Assembly: GCA_964017125.1 (NCBI GenBank)
Contig: OZ024903.1
Coordinates: 87,306,122 to 87,370,121 of the forward strand
Source: Flabesymbios commensalis
Taxonomy: Eukaryota; Annelida; Polychaeta; Terebellida; Flabelligeridae
Length of the DNA: 64,000 nt
Direction: 5' to 3'
Part shown: piece after piece, positions 55,362 to 64,000 of the stretch
How positions within the stretch are numbered: position 1 is the stretch's first letter
Layout of the letters: each line of letters starts with the position of its first letter
The notes under the pieces: generated by a model
The model's input: only the letters and a program-made list of their open reading frames with translations
Database searches by the model: none
Told to the model about the DNA's origin: nothing
Translations under genes and position numbers: made by a program

Positions 55362-56760
55362 AGGGCTTGTCTTCGTATGTTCATTACGTTTAAAATACAG
55401 AATTTTAGAGATATGTGTTCAGTCAACCATGAATTATTAGTAACAAATTAAGCATAATTAAAGTTATTGTCAGATAATTACCAAGAATAGAATTTGAATC
55501 TTCTATGTTAGGTCATTGGTGGTTAACAATCCAAAGCTATCACTTTAATTATGTATTTGAAATAAAACAATACAATTCTTAAGAGAAAACATTTCGATTG
55601 TGATGATGCCCAGTCAGGCGGACCTTGAGATGTCCAGGTTAGATTGTCCTGAGGTCTGTGGTTTTGCTATTTATTTAATTATTTTTTACGATTTAGGTAC
55701 ATAAATATATACAATAATCATACAGATATACAACTGTAAATAAAAGTATGTACATCAGAATATCAAATAAAGGTGATCAGCACCCTAACTGAGTTGGACA
55801 TATAAATATAAAATTTATATACACAGTAATCGTACTTAAGCATTAAAGCGTGAAAGATAATATACATGACATATGCTTCCTGTGCCAAGTTAGAGTTAAA
55901 ATGTCAAATGGTATATTTTGTGAAAGGAGACTTTTAACATCATTTCAGGCTGGTATTAAATGAATTCCAGGAACGTATGGCTCCATGAGCTTGTACAAAC
56001 GATGTGAATCCACAAAATATAGGCCGACCCTAAATATTACAGGGCATATTATGTTTGATATTCTAAATTTCTAAAATGCACTTTTTTTAGAAATGTGTTG
56101 CATAAACGTTTTAGAAATTAATAGTATTTTTTAACTCCCTGCAAGGAATAAAACGGTTTGTTTGAGATTTTGACTCTTTTGGAGCTTTACCACAATACAT
56201 CTATCATATGTGGTGACAATACTTTAATCAATTGAACTTGTGCATTTATTATTGATTTATTCGAATTTAATTATTAATTCAGTATGAAAACTCTCAAGCC
56301 CGTAAACAGGTAAAGCGCTGAATTATATCAATAAAAAAGACCCGTTCTAAATTGTGTCTAGTTGACGTGTACCAGTGTATATTTTTTTCAATTATTTAAA
56401 GCGGATGTCAAGTATATGCTGGTCCAAGGCAGATTTTCACCTTGATAATGAAGGATCGTTAACAGATACGACCCTTCAATACTAAGGTGACGATATGCGC
56501 GAGGTGCTAATAAAAGTAATAATAAATAGTGTGTATTATAGTCAATACTCAGACTCAAAGGGTTAAAATAAAAGCTGATAGAATAAACACTTGGAGCTGA
56601 GATCAAAACAAATGTATTATAAGCCGTGGCCTTAACATCCCACTTATGCTGATTTATTCACGGAAGCGCGGACTCTGTTTGTTCTGGCCTTTGTATAGTA
56701 CTCGGTAATCCCTGATTAACCCTTTGAGATCTGATAGTTTACATTGTATTTCCCACATTC
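55362..56760. other. AT-rich interval, nothing recognised
   Basis: AATCTCAAAG-like fragments but no complete family member. Open frames short. Confidence 0.45.
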
Positions 56761-56761
56761 T

Positions 56762-56995
56762 TTAAACCTCTAGGCGCGACTATAATCGTTTTAATATGTT
56801 TGATTAGCCAAGAAAGTCATTGATATATATGGATGTTTAGGAATCTAGATTTGCAAATGCTCTGGTCGCAAATTGAACAAATATGAATAATTTGAACCCA
56901 TTTCAGCCATTTCCCGGTAGCGAGACACAACATCAAGTGGATGTAAATATAATTTTATGTATTATGTTAATTTAGCGCTGTAAGGGCTAAGAAGA
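56762..56995 (+). mobile_element. Family B MITE, hairpin decayed
   Basis: TTAAACCTCTAGGCGCGACT and ATAATCG left end, CAAATGCTCTGGTCGCAAAT in the body, GGTAGCGAGACACAACATCA then AGTGG, and right end GCGCTGTAAGGGCTAA. The left hairpin arm has lost most of CTTGAAGTTG. Confidence 0.75.
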
Positions 56996-57164
56996 GATAA
57001 TAATCATCACGATTTTTCAACTAGAAGAAAACGCATTGAGTCAGCAAATCTCATTTCTGTGCAATAATGATATGATTTAGAGTGGATTATGAAGAAAAGT
57101 ATTTACTACTTTTCAAACAACTGGTTATTAAATATTTAACTGTTGGAGTTTTGATCTAATAAAT

Positions 57165-57250
57165 TTAAATTTGCAGTCACTTGAAGCCGTACATGTCTCG
57201 TCACCGCGATCCAGAACTACAAGTGACTGAAAATCACATCGATTTGTGAA
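57165..57250 (-). mobile_element. Family B hairpin core
   Basis: CAGTCACTTGAAGCCGTACA, TGTCTCGTCACCGCGATCC, AGAACTACAAGTGACTGAAA. The centre reads in the opposite direction to most copies. No clear ends. Confidence 0.6.
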
Positions 57251-57327
57251 ATATAAGGCACAACTTATCTGATTGTCACAGATTTAAGATACATTTGTCT
57301 CATGTTTAGCATAAGGTCAAACCCGTG

Positions 57328-57572
57328 TTAACTCTTTAACCGCCGGTGCCGGATATATTCTGGTTTTCATTTTTTATTAGCACATTAAGTACCACATTTT
57401 AAATATGTTCAAGATAAAATGTGACATCAACCAGCAAGATTTGAAAAGAGTTGACTTCCGTTTTGTCAAATCTGAATAATTTTCACTCCTTGAAGTTGTG
57501 GATCGCGTCAGCGAGACACAACTTCAAGTGGGTGAAAATTCAAATTGAAAAATTTGGCGGTTAAAAGGTTAA
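57328..57572 (+). mobile_element. Family B' MITE, full length, sharing its right TTAA with a family C copy
   Basis: TTAACTCTTTAACCGCCGGT at the left and TTGGCGGTTAAAAGGTTAA at the right. The inside matches 38591-38836 closely, including CTTGAAGTTGTGGATCGCGT and CAGCGAGACACAACTTCAAG. The last TTAA (57569-57572) is also the first TTAA of the next element. Confidence 0.92.
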
Positions 57573-57807
57573 CCCTTACAACGCTGAAATAGTTTTGTAT
57601 AAGCCAAGGAGACCAAAGGGTTTTTACAATTTTAAATCATCTTGAATGGCTTAGTTAGCTCTTTTTGCTTCATTTAAATACCTGTGTTATGGGTCTACAG
57701 CCATTATAAATATTTGCATTATTTCTGTGTCTTTAGACGTCAGACTCTGACGTCTATTGACGTCAAATTCTGATGTCTAAAGACGGTCCCCGCGCTAAAA
57801 GAGTTGA
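57569..57807 (+). mobile_element. Family C MITE abutting the B' copy
   Basis: TTAACCCTTACAACGCTGAA at the left, GCGCTAAAAGAGTTGA at the right. The hairpin (CTTTAGACGTCAGACTCTGA, CGTCTATTGACGTCAAATTC, TGATGTCTAAAG) is intermediate in length, with mismatches. Confidence 0.88.
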
Positions 57808-57809
57808 TA

Positions 57810-58485
57810 CAACACCAAGAAACTACTTTAGTGAACATCACAGCACAATACACTTTCCACTTGATAAGTAACATTAACCACAGCAACAAGCTATTCTCTG
57901 TCTGCGATTGGTTAACGTCACAAGCCGCAATATCAATGTGATTGTTTTAAAAATCTTACAATTTAGGATAGAAGGAGGTGCTTTGTTATGACTGTTGTGT
58001 GAAAGTTGATTCATCTGCTGCTTCTGTAAATATATACGTCCTATCTGAAAAAATAATATTCAACCAGTGATATTCGGTTTAGCATGGATGTTTAAACCAA
58101 ACAGCTCGCTGTTAAACATCCTGTGAACAAAGTGACCATGATGAGGGGGGTCCGTGTTTACGTCATAAATCATGCGAATGCGATGACCGGTGAGGTTTGC
58201 ACGGAGTAAACGTCATTTTTGCGAGAAGGCGTTACTGCATGGATGCTCGGCATCTTTTTCAGAAATTTGACAGAAAAAGTCAAAAATATATTTTTACCAA
58301 AATAATGTTGTGTAAATTGTGGGTGCCGTTGATCGAAGTGGTGGATACTCCACATGTATTATTTAACACTGAGTACTAAGTTTTATTAAAAACCTGTACA
58401 TTTGAGCTTTAAATGTTCCACGAAGTTTACAGACCAAATCTGCAAAAACTTGTTCAAGATCATAGTGCTCGATAAATCGGATCCA
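57810..58485. other. Interval with one small inverted repeat
   Basis: GGATGTTTAA-ACCAAACAGCTCGCTG-TTAAACATCC at 58087-58122. Frames on both strands at 58170-58379 mirror each other and are not supported. Confidence 0.45.
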
Positions 58486-58489
58486 ACCA

Positions 58490-58700
58490 TTAATAGTCTT
58501 AGCGCGACTATAGTCGTTTTTTATCTGTTTTATAATCAGGTAATTGGAAAGGAAATGTGTGTTTGAACATCAAGATTTACAAATGTTTTGGTGACAAATT
58601 AATTTATTTTGACCCGCTTAAAGTTGGGGATCACGGTAGCGAGACACAAGGTCACGTAGTTAAAAATGCAATTTTTTTAAAGATTGTTAATCTTTAAAGC
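58490..58700 (+). mobile_element. Family B MITE, right end lost
   Basis: TTAATAGTCTTAGCGCGACT with ATAGTCGTTTTTTATCTG, then GGTAATTGGAAAGGAAATGT, CATCAAGATTTACAAATG and a decayed hairpin GCTTAAAGTTGGGGATCACG / GGTAGCGAGACACAAGGTCA. The right terminus is unclear. Confidence 0.75.
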
Positions 58701-58704
58701 GTTT

Positions 58705-60075
58705 TTAATGTTTAACAATGTGGGATCGATATTACCAAATGCAGTAATGATAGTTGACTGAGATTCTTTTTGAGCTGTGTTGATGACTGACTGGTGCTAA
58801 TACATATACGTGCAGTTCTGTTTGTACAGGGTAATTTTAAAATACTGATCAAGGTAAACACGAAGCGCCAGGTCATGAGCTACCAAAATGCTGAAACAAC
58901 AATACAAATGCTGGCCGTCACAGCAATGGCCGACGTTTAGCATTGACTCGGCCATCAGGCTGACCCATTGTGAAAATATAAACTATACAGATTCAGATTA
59001 CCCAGGGTGAATGACTTTCGCTGATTTATCAGTCAATTCTCAACCAATGGTCATGCAATTTTACACACACTATTTTCTAAGCACTTCGCGAAGTTTTAGT
59101 GGGTATTTGCGAAATGTGACCATTTGACATGTAATGAAATTTTGAAACAAACTTAATGGGTTTTTAGAGGGAGACATATACTACATGTTAAAGGGACTAA
59201 CTTTTAAATTATACATTTGTTTTCAATGAATACACACGTAAATGTAGTACTTGTAAAAGTTTATTAAAATTGGTTGAAAAATGACCGAAAAATCGGCGAA
59301 ATTCATTCACCACGGCTCGTGTGCCGTGGACCTCTGCTATGAGATCTTCTGAAAATCTTGCCAGAATCAAAGTTGAGTTGGCGAATGAGAATGATATTGC
59401 GATCCATCCCGTTTAAAGTACACGTTTTAGTTTCTAGTTCTGCTAATAAAAAATTGAAAATTTAGAGCCAAGGTCATAGTGACATATACTTTGATTATAT
59501 TGCTGATATCTCTGGTCTTTACGACAAATCTGTCCATCTCCCCTCCCCAACCGAAGCTTGAGACGTATGCCCAAAGCCAATGTTCATCTAGTTTTCATAG
59601 CATCCTATCGTGCATAAGCTTTGTCAGAAACTACACATTCACATGCAGATCGAACATCTTAGCTAAAGGTCAAATGCAAATGTCTTTGCTAAAACTAAGT
59701 ATTCAGCATTAAAGATTTGTCACCACTTCGATCATAGATGCGTACAATTTACACAAAATATGTATTATTTTGGTAATGAAAAAAGTTTTTTTTTAATATT
59801 CTGTCAACTTTCCGAAAAAAGTTGCAAGCGGTGAGGAACGCCTATTCCTGATGACGACGTACATTCCATGCAAACTCAACTGATCATCTTTCTCGCATGA
59901 TTTTCTTCTGACGTAAACATGAACATCTCATCAATAGAGTGAATAAAGTAGGTGGGTCATTCATAGTGCGTCCATACAAACAGGTTTGTCATAATAAAAA
60001 AAGTCGCTACACAGAACCATAGCCAGCCAACTCAATGTAGCAATGTGGCATAACAGACACTTGAATATAAAATTG
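58705..60075. other. Interval holding only a decayed family A copy
   Basis: Apart from 58887-58963 no element was recognised. The 77-codon frame at 59479-59712 has a hydrophobic start but no other support. Confidence 0.4.
58887..58963. mobile_element. Family A palindrome, strongly decayed
   Basis: AAATGCTGGCCGTCACAGCA, ATGGCCGACGTTTAGCATTG. Only word-level similarity remains. Confidence 0.35.
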
Positions 60076-60127
60076 TGTGTCTGCAACTTTACAAAATGGC
60101 AGATACACCCTTTCACATCCAAGGGGT
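60076..60127. mobile_element. Family F hairpin, left arm eroded
   Basis: CAGATACACCCTTTCACATC and CAAGGGG repeat the right arm of 11441-11467 with one change. GTGTGTCTG (60076-60084) is what remains of the left arm. ACTTTACAAAATGG is the loop. Confidence 0.7.
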
Positions 60128-60539
60128 CGAGAAATATGTGCTAAGTGTTCTTCATCACATGATTTGGAAACCTTTTGCAAATATGAGGATGTTTCGCAGT
60201 GTTATGATTACATGACCTGGTGACATTACAATGGATTCCAGTGTAGCACACTATGGTACAAGCGCACCCACCACGCTTCACCTCCTTTAATTTGTGTATT
60301 TATCCGATGATGGATTTTACCCTGAAGACCCATTTCCCTATCTTCATCAGTCTCATATAATACTGCTCTTTAGCAGGTTTGCATGGAGATGCACTAGTTT
60401 ATGCCGTGTGGTGCACGGGTTCAAGCAAGTTGATGTGAATATATATCTTGGAGATCAAGACACCCAAGTCTCTCCCAGAACTCCCTCCTGTGAGTTTGTG
60501 AACATTTTGTGTCGTCATTGCAGTTGCTGCTCCAGACAT

Positions 60540-60612
60540 TCACCCGTTGCTGGCTCAACGCCAGACCAATGCTGGCCAACATTACGCCAGCATTGGTTGA
60601 TGGTGATGTGTC
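60540..60612. mobile_element. Family A palindrome, central part deleted
   Basis: CGTTGCTGGCTCAACGCCAG, ACCAATGCTGGCCAACATTA, CGCCAGCATTGGTTGATGG. The inner arms CCAATGCTGG / CCAGCATTGG still pair around CCAACATTACG. Confidence 0.6.
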
Positions 60613-62100
60613 CGTCATCATCACCCCGGTCACCGTCACCTGTGCGTGACAGACTCTGTCACTACTGTGACAATGACGTCAGCATGGGTTGCTTTAAGCG
60701 CCGGAACAAAGCGAAACACAGAACATCTCCTGACACTCTCACTGGGTTCACAGCCTTTCACCAGAGGGCGCTCTCCACTAATTGAACCCGCCATTAACCC
60801 TCTAGTGCCCGCTTTTCCTCAAACTAATTTATATTTATGTTTTAGTCTTCAAAGACAATAATATATAAAATAGCAGAAATTGGTACATTTATGTCAAGTT
60901 AATAATAGTAAACTATTACACAAAATGTATTGATATTAAATATGACGTGGACATAATTATTGACCTAAGGAAGCTTAGATCAATTACCATAGCACTATAC
61001 TTCAAAGCGAAAGGAAGCCATGAGTACAATAGGTTTTGAATCCATAACAAGTCTGAATGTAGTTTAAAGTAAATATTACGAAGGGATCCATTGCAGCTAA
61101 TTTCCTCGCTTTTATGCTGTTCATTCACTACATTGGAAATGAAAGGGTTTATTGCAATTACAGGATTAACGTGTGAGACAAGATTAACCCTACCAATGTT
61201 AGGGTTCTATTTCTTCATCACGTATTTAATGACTATGTTGATGGAGAATTTATTTTGATAGAATTGTTTGCAGTATCATGCAAGATATGACTAATAGCAT
61301 CGTGCTAAAGTAAATAAAGCATACAATAAACGAATAACAGGTGCTGCAAGATCAGAGTTTGGACTCAAACATATGGACCCGCTGGTCTAGCGACATGAGC
61401 ACCAGCACTTAGTCTACGTGATTTGTCCCCCATTGTCCTTGACACTACGAATGCTAATAGAGACTATGCTTATTGTCATTTTCTAGTCATTTTAAATCTG
61501 AACTGGTGTTGGGGCTTTCAATGAACAAATAAGTTCGATTAATATTCATATATTTTTAAACTCACAGTATTCTCATTGTCTTACATGTTCTTTACTCTGG
61601 AATCACAGATTAAACAAGTACTTTTTTGAATTTCGACAGTCAGACCAAAACAAATATTGCTTTACGTGGCCCTAGAATAAGAGACGTCAAGTCATATTAC
61701 ATGCGAGTTATCTAATTATCTAATAAAGAAATAAAACGAGGATGTCATCTTTATTATTTTGAGTGGGACCATGAAAAAGTTCATGAAAAAATATAATGAG
61801 AAGGTATTATTGTTATCTATATGTTATGAAATGTTGCATATAAAACGTGCATATAAAATGTTTTAATAACATAGCCTACTTATGCATATTAAGTTATTTT
61901 GATCACTTTTACTAACTAATAAGGTTTTTGTCATTTGTATGCCCATATACTTGAATCAATTCAATCAGTTTTAAGAAAGCATATTGTACAGCTGTTGTTA
62001 ACTCAATCATATAAAAATATCCATATCAAATTGTTATGCAAATATTGTATATGTCACTTTGTGAAATAATTATTTGTTTTGTTACCATATTCATTGATAA
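60613..62100. other. AT-rich interval, nothing recognised
   Basis: ATTAACCCTCTAGTGCCCGC at 60793 could be a MITE left end without a body. A frame crossing the A palindrome (60294-60785) is not supported. Confidence 0.45.
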
Positions 62101-62104
62101 GAAA

Positions 62105-62175
62105 TAAAAAGGGCCCCCGCCCTCCCTCGGCTGCAACGGCGATGATCGCGTAAATGGCGGCATGGAGATTGAACT
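62105..62175 (+). other. Small GC-rich patch with AAATGGCGGC
   Basis: GGGCCCCCGCCCTCCCTCGG and CGTAAATGGCGGCATGG. The first word shares AGGGCGGGGGCCCT (in reverse) with the 5' end of the SINE at 27441, so a SINE head fragment is possible; the second resembles a YY1 site. Confidence 0.25.
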
Positions 62176-62249
62176 AACACTCTTTGGAACTACGTATTTC
62201 TTTACAGTTCATTCACCTTCATATTTAGATTGCTGCCACTATTCCCGCC

Positions 62250-62463
62250 TTAACCCTTACAACGCTGATTTTTTTTTGTATGAACCGTTTTTTTTACAAT
62301 TTGAAATCATCATGAATGTCTTAATTAGATCTTTCTGCTTCATTTAAATACCTATGTTATGTGTCTACGGCCATTATAAATATGTTTACTCTTTCCGTGT
62401 AAGAATCGAATTTAGACGTCATAATCTGACGTCTAAAGTCGATCCCCGCGCTGAAAGGGTTAA
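62250..62463 (+). mobile_element. Family C MITE, shortest copy, TTAA-bounded
   Basis: TTAACCCTTACAACGCTGAT to GCGCTGAAAGGGTTAA, 214 bp. The hairpin is only TTTAGACGTCA-TAATC-TGACGTCTAAA. All other blocks of the family are present, so the shortening is confined to the hairpin. Confidence 0.92.
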
Positions 62464-62550
62464 TATGAAGAAAATGGGCCTGATTTTATAATCTACACAA
62501 ACTTGATATATGATACGAAAGTCCAGAACGTCCTTATTGTGGTAGATTAT

Positions 62551-62581
62551 ATTCATGGAGATAGTACCATCTCCATGATTA
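62551..62581. repeat. Small inverted repeat TCATGGAGAT
   Basis: TCATGGAGAT and ATCTCCATGA around AGTACC. Single copy here. Confidence 0.65.
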
Positions 62582-62646
62582 TAATAATGTGTTCAATTAT
62601 TCTAATGACAGATATACCACGTGTTGCATCCATGAGTGATATCTAC

Positions 62647-62896
62647 TTAACCCTGCTGATTTAATTTATTTAATTAATTTGTTTAGTTAATTTATTTAAA
62701 TTTTCCCCACTTGAAGTTGTGTCTCGCTACCGCGACCCACAACTTCAAGTGGGTGAAAATTACTTTTATTTGTTTAATTTGAGATCTATCCTTTGCAAAT
62801 CGTGCTGTTTAAACACACATTTTGTTCCCAGTATATCAGTAATTTGATCAACAAATAAAACAAATTAAAAACGACGATCAGTAGGATAGGGGTTAA
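62647..62896 (-). mobile_element. Family B MITE, full length, TTAA-bounded
   Basis: TTAACCCTGCTGATTTAATT at the left and CAGTAGGATAGGGGTTAA at the right. The hairpin (CCACTTGAAGTTGTGTCTCG, CTACCGCGACCCACAACTTC, AAGTGGG) is nearly perfect over 20-base arms. In reverse the body matches 24695-24921. Confidence 0.92.
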
Positions 62897-63018
62897 CGGG
62901 ATGATATTATTATGGATGTCTGTTTGGTCATATTTATTATAGATTGAATTTACAGTGACGTTGTAAACGTGGACAAAGTTCAGCTAATCTTGCAATGAGG
63001 TTGGCAGAACATGTTATA

Positions 63019-63094
63019 CCAGCTAGCACAAGACGTTGACCCAATGCTGATTTAATGTTGGGCCAGCATTGGATCAACGTCTTGTGTTTTCTGG
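63019..63094. mobile_element. Family A palindrome lacking the GCGTC heart
   Basis: CCAGCTAGCACAAGACGTTG, ACCCAATGCTGATTTAATGT, TGGGCCAGCATTGGATCAAC, GTCTTGTGTTTTCTGG. Outer arms pair well; the inner GCGTC/GACGC segment is missing, giving a 76-bp deletion form. Confidence 0.8.
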
Positions 63095-63695
63095 TATATG
63101 AATAATAACGAGGTGGTAATATATTGTATAACACCGACCCCGTTAAAGGACCCTTTGATTTGTAGGGCTTCACGGGGATTATTTAAAGTAGGACACCGGG
63201 ATCAGAAGGATGCCGGGGGGGCATGGTAGGTGCCCCCTCTCTCCGCGCAGACCAGCTGCCTGCCTGTCAACACCAGCCATTTACTCCTCAACTAATCCCC
63301 CTCATCTGCAAATTAAACTATGATTACATTAACATTATCTTTCCCAGGCACCCTTTCGCAACTGCAACGAGAAATATTCCTGTGAGAAAAATAAATTAAG
63401 GAAAATATTATACAGCAATGCACTCCCAATCATTTAAACGTTTTGTAGCACGTTACTGGATAATTCGAATATATACAATAAGCGACAAACGCCTAAGCGA
63501 CATTCACGATACTTTTATCGTTTTACTTGTATCGTTTCCATGAACACTTATAACAATTCTGTGCAGTTGGGCAAGTGTGTCGAATGTTTCACAGATAGAT
63601 ACAAGTGCCAAATTTCGCACAGAGGTAGGTTTTGACATATAAAATACAATTCTCGTCGCAACCCCAAAAACTTCAGACCGGAACCTCGTGGAATG
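63095..63695. other. Interval without recognised element
   Basis: GC-rich at 63,180-63,260, otherwise AT-rich. No exon supported. Confidence 0.45.
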
Positions 63696-63699
63696 AGCA

Positions 63700-63832
63700 A
63701 TTTCAAAATAGGCGAAGCAATGCTTCGAAATGAGTGGCCTTTATTTTGTCAAATCAAAAACATCACACACTTGAAAGCTGTGGATCCCGCCACCGAGACA
63801 CAAAATATAGTGGGTGAAATTCTACGTAAAAA
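63700..63832 (+). mobile_element. Family B' MITE, right half, decayed
   Basis: TTTATTTTGTCAAATCAAAA, CACTTGAAAGCTGTGGATCC, CGCCACCGAGACACAAAATA, TAGTGGGTGAAA. The right TTAA end appears replaced by the AATG array. Confidence 0.6.
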
Positions 63833-63839
63833 ACGTATC

Positions 63840-64000
63840 AATGAATGAATGAATGAATAAATGAATGAATGAATGAATGAATAAATGAATGAATGAATGA
63901 ATGAATGAATGAATGAATGAATGAATGAATGAATGAATGAATGAATGAATGAATGAATGAATGGATAATTGAATGAATGAATGAATGAATGAATGAATGA
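63840..64000 (-). repeat. (AATG)n array running off the window end
   Basis: About 40 units with a few variants (AATAAATG, GGATAATTG). On the minus strand it is (ATTC)n, the same repeat as at 20766-21316. Confidence 0.95.

Noticed and set aside
60294-60785. 163-codon plus-strand frame
   Set aside because: It crosses a decayed family A copy and shows no recognisable domain.
7924-62168. ATGGCGG words as a significant excess of YY1 sites
   Set aside because: About four are expected by chance at this base composition on two strands, and about that many are seen; only the one in the 40.6-41.0 kb motif cluster was kept with moderate weight.
11856-62463. TTAACCC words as telomeric repeats
   Set aside because: They occur singly at MITE ends and never as tandem TTAGGG.
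1-64000. LTR retrotransposons, endogenous viruses, Polintons, toxin genes
   Set aside because: No long terminal repeats, no polymerase, capsid or integrase-like frame was seen.

Overview
This is a gene-poor, AT-rich stretch of an animal nuclear genome. No protein gene can be read end to end. The longest open frames are translations of simple repeats or minisatellites. tRNA-derived SINEs with target-site duplications, TTAA-flanked MITEs, long tetranucleotide arrays and CpG-bearing islands rule out bacteria and viruses. A marine invertebrate, perhaps a mollusc, would fit, but that is a guess from general repeat style; no marker gene is present. No LTR element, endogenous virus or Polinton remnant was recognised.

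The dominant feature is a dense population of short self-complementary DNA elements. Family A: about 26 copies of a 60-110 bp palindrome with a near-constant heart (GCGTC, three-base loop, GACGC), often ending in CCCAGCAAACAC. Family B/B': about 17 copies, around 215-255 bp, TTAA-bounded, with a hairpin of CTTGAAGTTGTG / CACAACTTCAAG separated by a CGCGGTAGCG-type centre. Family C: eight copies, 214-247 bp, TTAA-bounded with CCCTT ends and an internal TGACGTC hairpin. Family D: nine copies of a 70-90 bp hairpin built on CAGTAACTGCTTACTT. Families E and F: two copies each of strong palindromes. B and C look like piggyBac-type MITEs. In family A the two arms of one copy match each other better than they match other copies.

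Layout. 1-470: right end of an A-like element and a LINE-like 3' tail. 1.7-4.7 kb: A, C and E elements and a 110-bp duplication. 6.0-7.4 kb: a minisatellite and a degenerate dispersed repeat. 7.7-8.9 kb: CpG-containing segments and a C element. 10.5-11.0 kb: a 30-bp minisatellite. 11.4-14.4 kb: a cluster of F, C, B, A and D elements around a CCAAT/E-box cluster. 14.4-17.1 kb: featureless. 18-26.9 kb: A and D elements, and three SINE copies with an (ATTC)n array. 27.4-31.5 kb: two dimeric SINEs, one with a clear 12-bp target-site duplication. 32.5-33.1 kb: the best protein-coding candidate, a minus-strand exon with a strong acceptor and a cysteine pattern recalling Ly6-type domains. 37.8-38.5 kb: about 700 bp of (GTGA)n. 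39.2-41.1 kb: GC-rich, with a housekeeping-type promoter signature. 42.7-43.3 kb: a degenerate array split by an inverted-repeat element. 43.6-44.1 kb: a GC-rich island with homeodomain-like sites. 46.6-51.3 kb: two minisatellites with higher-order structure. 51.6-54.9 kb: GC-rich islands and a 66-bp palindrome. 55-63.8 kb: B, C and A elements. 63.84-64.0 kb: an (AATG)n array running off the end.

There is no operon or pathway to describe. The islands at 43.6, 51.7, 53.4 and 54.5 kb would fit regulatory DNA of a neighbouring gene, but that is inference.
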